A stretch of DNA of 9,096 bases. It comes from DASTYK01 sp964430275 (GTDB lineage: Bacteria; Gemmatimonadota; Gemmatimonadetes; Longimicrobiales; RSA9). Where the stretch lies: NCBI GenBank assembly GCA_964430275.1, contig CAYSGF010000331.1, positions 1 through 9,096 on the forward strand. The letters run 5' to 3'. Made by a program: the position numbers and the translations under genes. This document shows, in pieces, positions 6,597 to 9,096 of the stretch (its first letter is position 1; each line of letters opens with the position of its first letter). The notes beneath the pieces were generated by a model. The model made no database searches. It saw nothing but the letters and a program-made list of their open reading frames with translations, and had not been told where the DNA came from.

Positions 6597-9096
6597 ATGA
6601 TCATGGCCACTACACCCTTCAATTCCCGCGCGGTGCTCGACGTCGCCGGCCGCAGCTACGAAATTTTCCGGCTCGATGCCGTCGAGCGCGCGGGCTACAA
6701 CATCACGCGCCTGCCGTACTCCCTGCGCATTCTGCTCGAGAACCTCCTGCGCTATGAGAACGCGTTGGAGGGTACCAGCGATGACATTGCCGCTCTCGCG
6801 CAATGGGACCCCAGGGCAATGCCGGACCGGGAGATCAGCTTCACCCCGGCGCGTGTGCTCCTGCAGGACTTCACCGGCGTGCCGGCCGTGGTGGACTTCG
6901 CCGCGATGCGCCAGGCCATGGAGGCCATGGGGGGTGCGCCCACGAAGATCAATCCGCTTCAGCCGGCAGAGCTCGTGATCGACCACTCCGTGCAGGTCGA
7001 CGAGTTCGGCACACGCATGGCCTTCCGCCACAACGTCGAGATGGAGTACCGGCGCAACGGCGAAAGGTATGCGTTCCTGCGCTGGGGGCAGCGCGCACTG
7101 GAGAACTTCCGGGTCGTACCGCCCGGCACCGGCATCGTGCACCAGGTGAACCTCGAATACCTGGCCCGTGTCGTCTTCCGCACCGATCCCACGGACGGCT
7201 CGATGCCGCAGGCCTACCCGGACACCCTCGTCGGCACCGACTCCCACACGACCATGGTGAACGGCCTCGGCGTGCTCGGCTGGGGCGTCGGCGGCATCGA
7301 GGCGGAGGCGGCAATGCTCGGCCAGCCGGTTGCCATGCTGATCCCGCAGGTCGTCGGCTTCCGGCTCGTCGGCGAGTTGTCCGAAGGGACGACGGCGACC
7401 GATCTCGTGCTCACGGTCACCGAGATGCTTCGCAACAAGGGTGTCGTCGGCAAGTTCGTCGAGTTCTACGGCCCCGGGCTCGCCCACCTGCGCCTGGCGG
7501 ACCGCGCGACCATCGGGAACATGGCGCCCGAGTACGGTGCGACGTGCGGCATCTTCCCCGTCGACGCGATGACGCTCAGCTACCTGGAGTTCACGGGCCG
7601 CTCGCCGGAGCAGGTGCAACTCGTCGAGACGTACATGAAGGAGCAGGGCCTCTTCCACACCGCCGACTCGCCTGACCCGGAGTACAGCGATACGCTGGAG
7701 CTGGACCTGGCAACGGTAGAACCGAGCGTCGCAGGACCGCGCCGGCCGCAGGACCGCATCCGTCTGTCCGACGTGAAGCCGTCATTCGAGAAGCACCTGG
7801 ACACGCTGCTCGGGGAAGGCGGTCCGCGACCGAAGACGGAAGAGGTCGGCCGCTGGACGAGCGAGGGCGGCGAAGCGCTGACCACCCTGGCGCCCCCGGA
7901 GGGGCGGCGTGCGGTCCCATGCGTCGTGCAGGATCAGGAGACCATGGTGTTCGACGGCGCGGTCGTGATCGCCGCGATCACGAGCTGCACGAATACCTCG
8001 AATCCGTCGGTCATGCTCGGAGCCGGGCTGCTCGCGAAGAAGGCGGTCGAGCGCGGGCTCCGCACGAAGCCGTGGGTGAAGACGTCGCTCGCGCCCGGCT
8101 CCAAGGTCGTGACCGACTACCTCGCGGATGCGCAGCTCACACCCTACCTCGAGCAGCTCGGCTTCGACCTCGTCGGCTATGGCTGCACGACGTGCATCGG
8201 CAACAGCGGGCCGCTGCCGGAGTCGATCTCGCGCGCCATCGAGGAGGGCGACCTCGTCACGGTATCGGTGCTGTCGGGGAACCGGAACTTCGAGGGGCGC
8301 ATCAACCCCGACGTCCGCGGCAACTACCTCGCCTCGCCGCCGCTCGTGGTGGCGTACGCGCTCGCGGGCCGGATCGACATCGACTGGTACAACGAGCCGA
8401 TCGGCGAGGACAGCGAAGGGCGGTCGGTATTCTTGAGGGACATCTGGCCGACGACCGCGGACATCGAAGCGGCGGTCGCGGAGTCGGTGAAGCCGGAGAT
8501 GTTCCGCACGCAGTACGCGTCCGTGTTCGAGGGCGACGATCAGTGGCGCGCACTGCCGGTACCGGAGAGCGCGCTGTTCGTGTGGGACGAGGATTCGACG
8601 TACATCAAGCATCCGCCGTACTTCGTGGACATGCCGCGCGAGGCGCCGCCGGTACACGACATCCATGATGCACGCGTGCTCGCGCTGCTCGGTGACAGCA
8701 TCACGACGGACCACATCTCGCCGGCCGGATCGATCAAGGCGGACAGCCCGGCGGGCCGGTACCTGCGCGAGCATGGCGTGGAGCCGAAGGAGTTCAACTC
8801 CTACGGATCACGGCGCGGGAACCACGAGGTGATGGTGCGCGGCACGTTTGCGAACGTCCGTTTGCGCAACCGTCTCAACGCGGATGTCGAAGGCGGCTGG
8901 TCGACACACCTGCCGAGTGGCGAGACGATGCCTCTGTACGATGCGGCGATGAAGTATCACGCGGCGGGCACCCCGCTGATCGTGATAGCCCGCAAGGAAA
9001 ACGGCTCGGGCTCGGCACGTGACAGGGCCGCAAAGGGGCCCCAGCACCTGGGGGTGCGCGCGGTCAACGTAAACAGCAACGAGCGCAACCAAAGGT
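6597..9096 (+). CDS. acnA: Aconitate hydratase, AcnA/IRP1-type, 3' end outside the window
   Basis: A cytoplasmic [4Fe-4S] enzyme interconverting citrate and isocitrate via cis-aconitate in the TCA cycle. The frame is open for 833 codons with no stop; AcnA proteins are about 900 residues, so roughly 70-90 C-terminal residues are missing. Seen in order: GTDSHTTMVNGLG (213-225), an active-site histidine segment; cluster cysteines Cys464 in SCTNTSNPS and Cys530/Cys533 in GCTTCIGNSGP, with the same 66 and 3 spacing as AcnA; the swivelling-domain opening GDSITTDHISPAGSI; and NSYGSRRGNHEVM. ATG codons at 6597 and 6603 share the frame. I give 6597 because AAAGG (6579-6583) is 13 bases away, against 19 for 6603, but neither spacing is good. 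The gene is divergent from susC. Oddity: from about 8991 on, conserved residues are lost abruptly: the motif usually GKEYGSGSSRDW reads RKENGSGSARDR, and the residues after GVRAV also deviate, while the frame stays open. Confidence 0.96.
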   Translation, partial: MIMATTPFNSRAVLDVAGRSYEIFRLDAVERAGYNITRLPYSLRILLENLLRYENALEGTSDDIAALAQWDPRAMPDREISFTPARVLLQDFTGVPAVVDFAAMRQAMEAMGGAPTKINPLQPAELVIDHSVQVDEFGTRMAFRHNVEMEYRRNGERYAFLRWGQRALENFRVVPPGTGIVHQVNLEYLARVVFRTDPTDGSMPQAYPDTLVGTDSHTTMVNGLGVLGWGVGGIEAEAAMLGQPVAMLIPQVVGFRLVGELSEGTTATDLVLTVTEMLRNKGVVGKFVEFYGPGLAHLRLADRATIGNMAPEYGATCGIFPVDAMTLSYLEFTGRSPEQVQLVETYMKEQGLFHTADSPDPEYSDTLELDLATVEPSVAGPRRPQDRIRLSDVKPSFEKHLDTLLGEGGPRPKTEEVGRWTSEGGEALTTLAPPEGRRAVPCVVQDQETMVFDGAVVIAAITSCTNTSNPSVMLGAGLLAKKAVERGLRTKPWVKTSLAPGSKVVTDYLADAQLTPYLEQLGFDLVGYGCTTCIGNSGPLPESISRAIEEGDLVTVSVLSGNRNFEGRINPDVRGNYLASPPLVVAYALAGRIDIDWYNEPIGEDSEGRSVFLRDIWPTTADIEAAVAESVKPEMFRTQYASVFEGDDQWRALPVPESALFVWDEDSTYIKHPPYFVDMPREAPPVHDIHDARVLALLGDSITTDHISPAGSIKADSPAGRYLREHGVEPKEFNSYGSRRGNHEVMVRGTFANVRLRNRLNADVEGGWSTHLPSGETMPLYDAAMKYHAAGTPLIVIARKENGSGSARDRAAKGPQHLGVRAVNVNSNERNQR

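Noticed and set aside
6438..7658. Minus-strand frame of about 400 codons over the start of the aconitase gene
   Set aside because: It is antisense to strongly conserved aconitase sequence and is His/Asp/Arg-rich like other shadow frames; the aconitase frame explains the region.
7782..8774. Minus-strand frame of 330 codons over the aconitase cluster-binding region
   Set aside because: It is antisense to the residues that bind the iron-sulfur cluster and has low-information Arg-rich content.

Overview
This is a high-GC window with compact, strongly biased coding and long antisense shadow frames. It holds five protein genes: a PLP aminotransferase, a small lipoprotein of unknown function, a SusD-like lipoprotein, a SusC-like TonB-dependent receptor, and an AcnA-type aconitase that runs off the right edge. 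A SusC/SusD pair in GC-rich DNA with Shine-Dalgarno-type start sites and ordinary housekeeping neighbours fits Gemmatimonadota, or a relative, better than a typical low-GC Bacteroidota genome. That assignment is inference; the window has no rRNA or other marker gene.

Layout: positions 30-1250 (minus) encode a fold-type I aminotransferase. A 131-base gap separates it from a divergent small lipoprotein gene (1382-1873, plus). That gene converges on susD, and a perfect 13-bp inverted repeat (1902-1932) lies between the two stop codons as a likely bidirectional terminator. On the minus strand susC (6217-3260) is followed 32 bases later by susD (3227-1947), forming a two-gene operon. A 379-base region (6218-6596), rich in small dyads, separates susC from the divergent aconitase gene (6597 to the window end).

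The SusC and SusD proteins should form one outer-membrane uptake complex: SusD as surface lipoprotein lid, SusC as TonB-driven barrel. No glycoside hydrolase, protease, ECF sigma/anti-sigma pair or hybrid two-component regulator is present, so the substrate cannot be inferred. The aminotransferase (amino acid/2-oxo acid exchange) and aconitase (citrate to isocitrate in the TCA cycle) are central-metabolism genes with no evident functional tie to the transporter.

I see no mobile element, CRISPR array, tRNA, rRNA or convincing novel system. The points most worth a second look are the abrupt loss of conserved residues in the last ~105 bases of the aconitase (contig-end error or real divergence), the orphan SusC/SusD pair, the dyads and repeats in the susC-aconitase intergenic region, and the unrecognised lipoprotein with a second hydrophobic segment.
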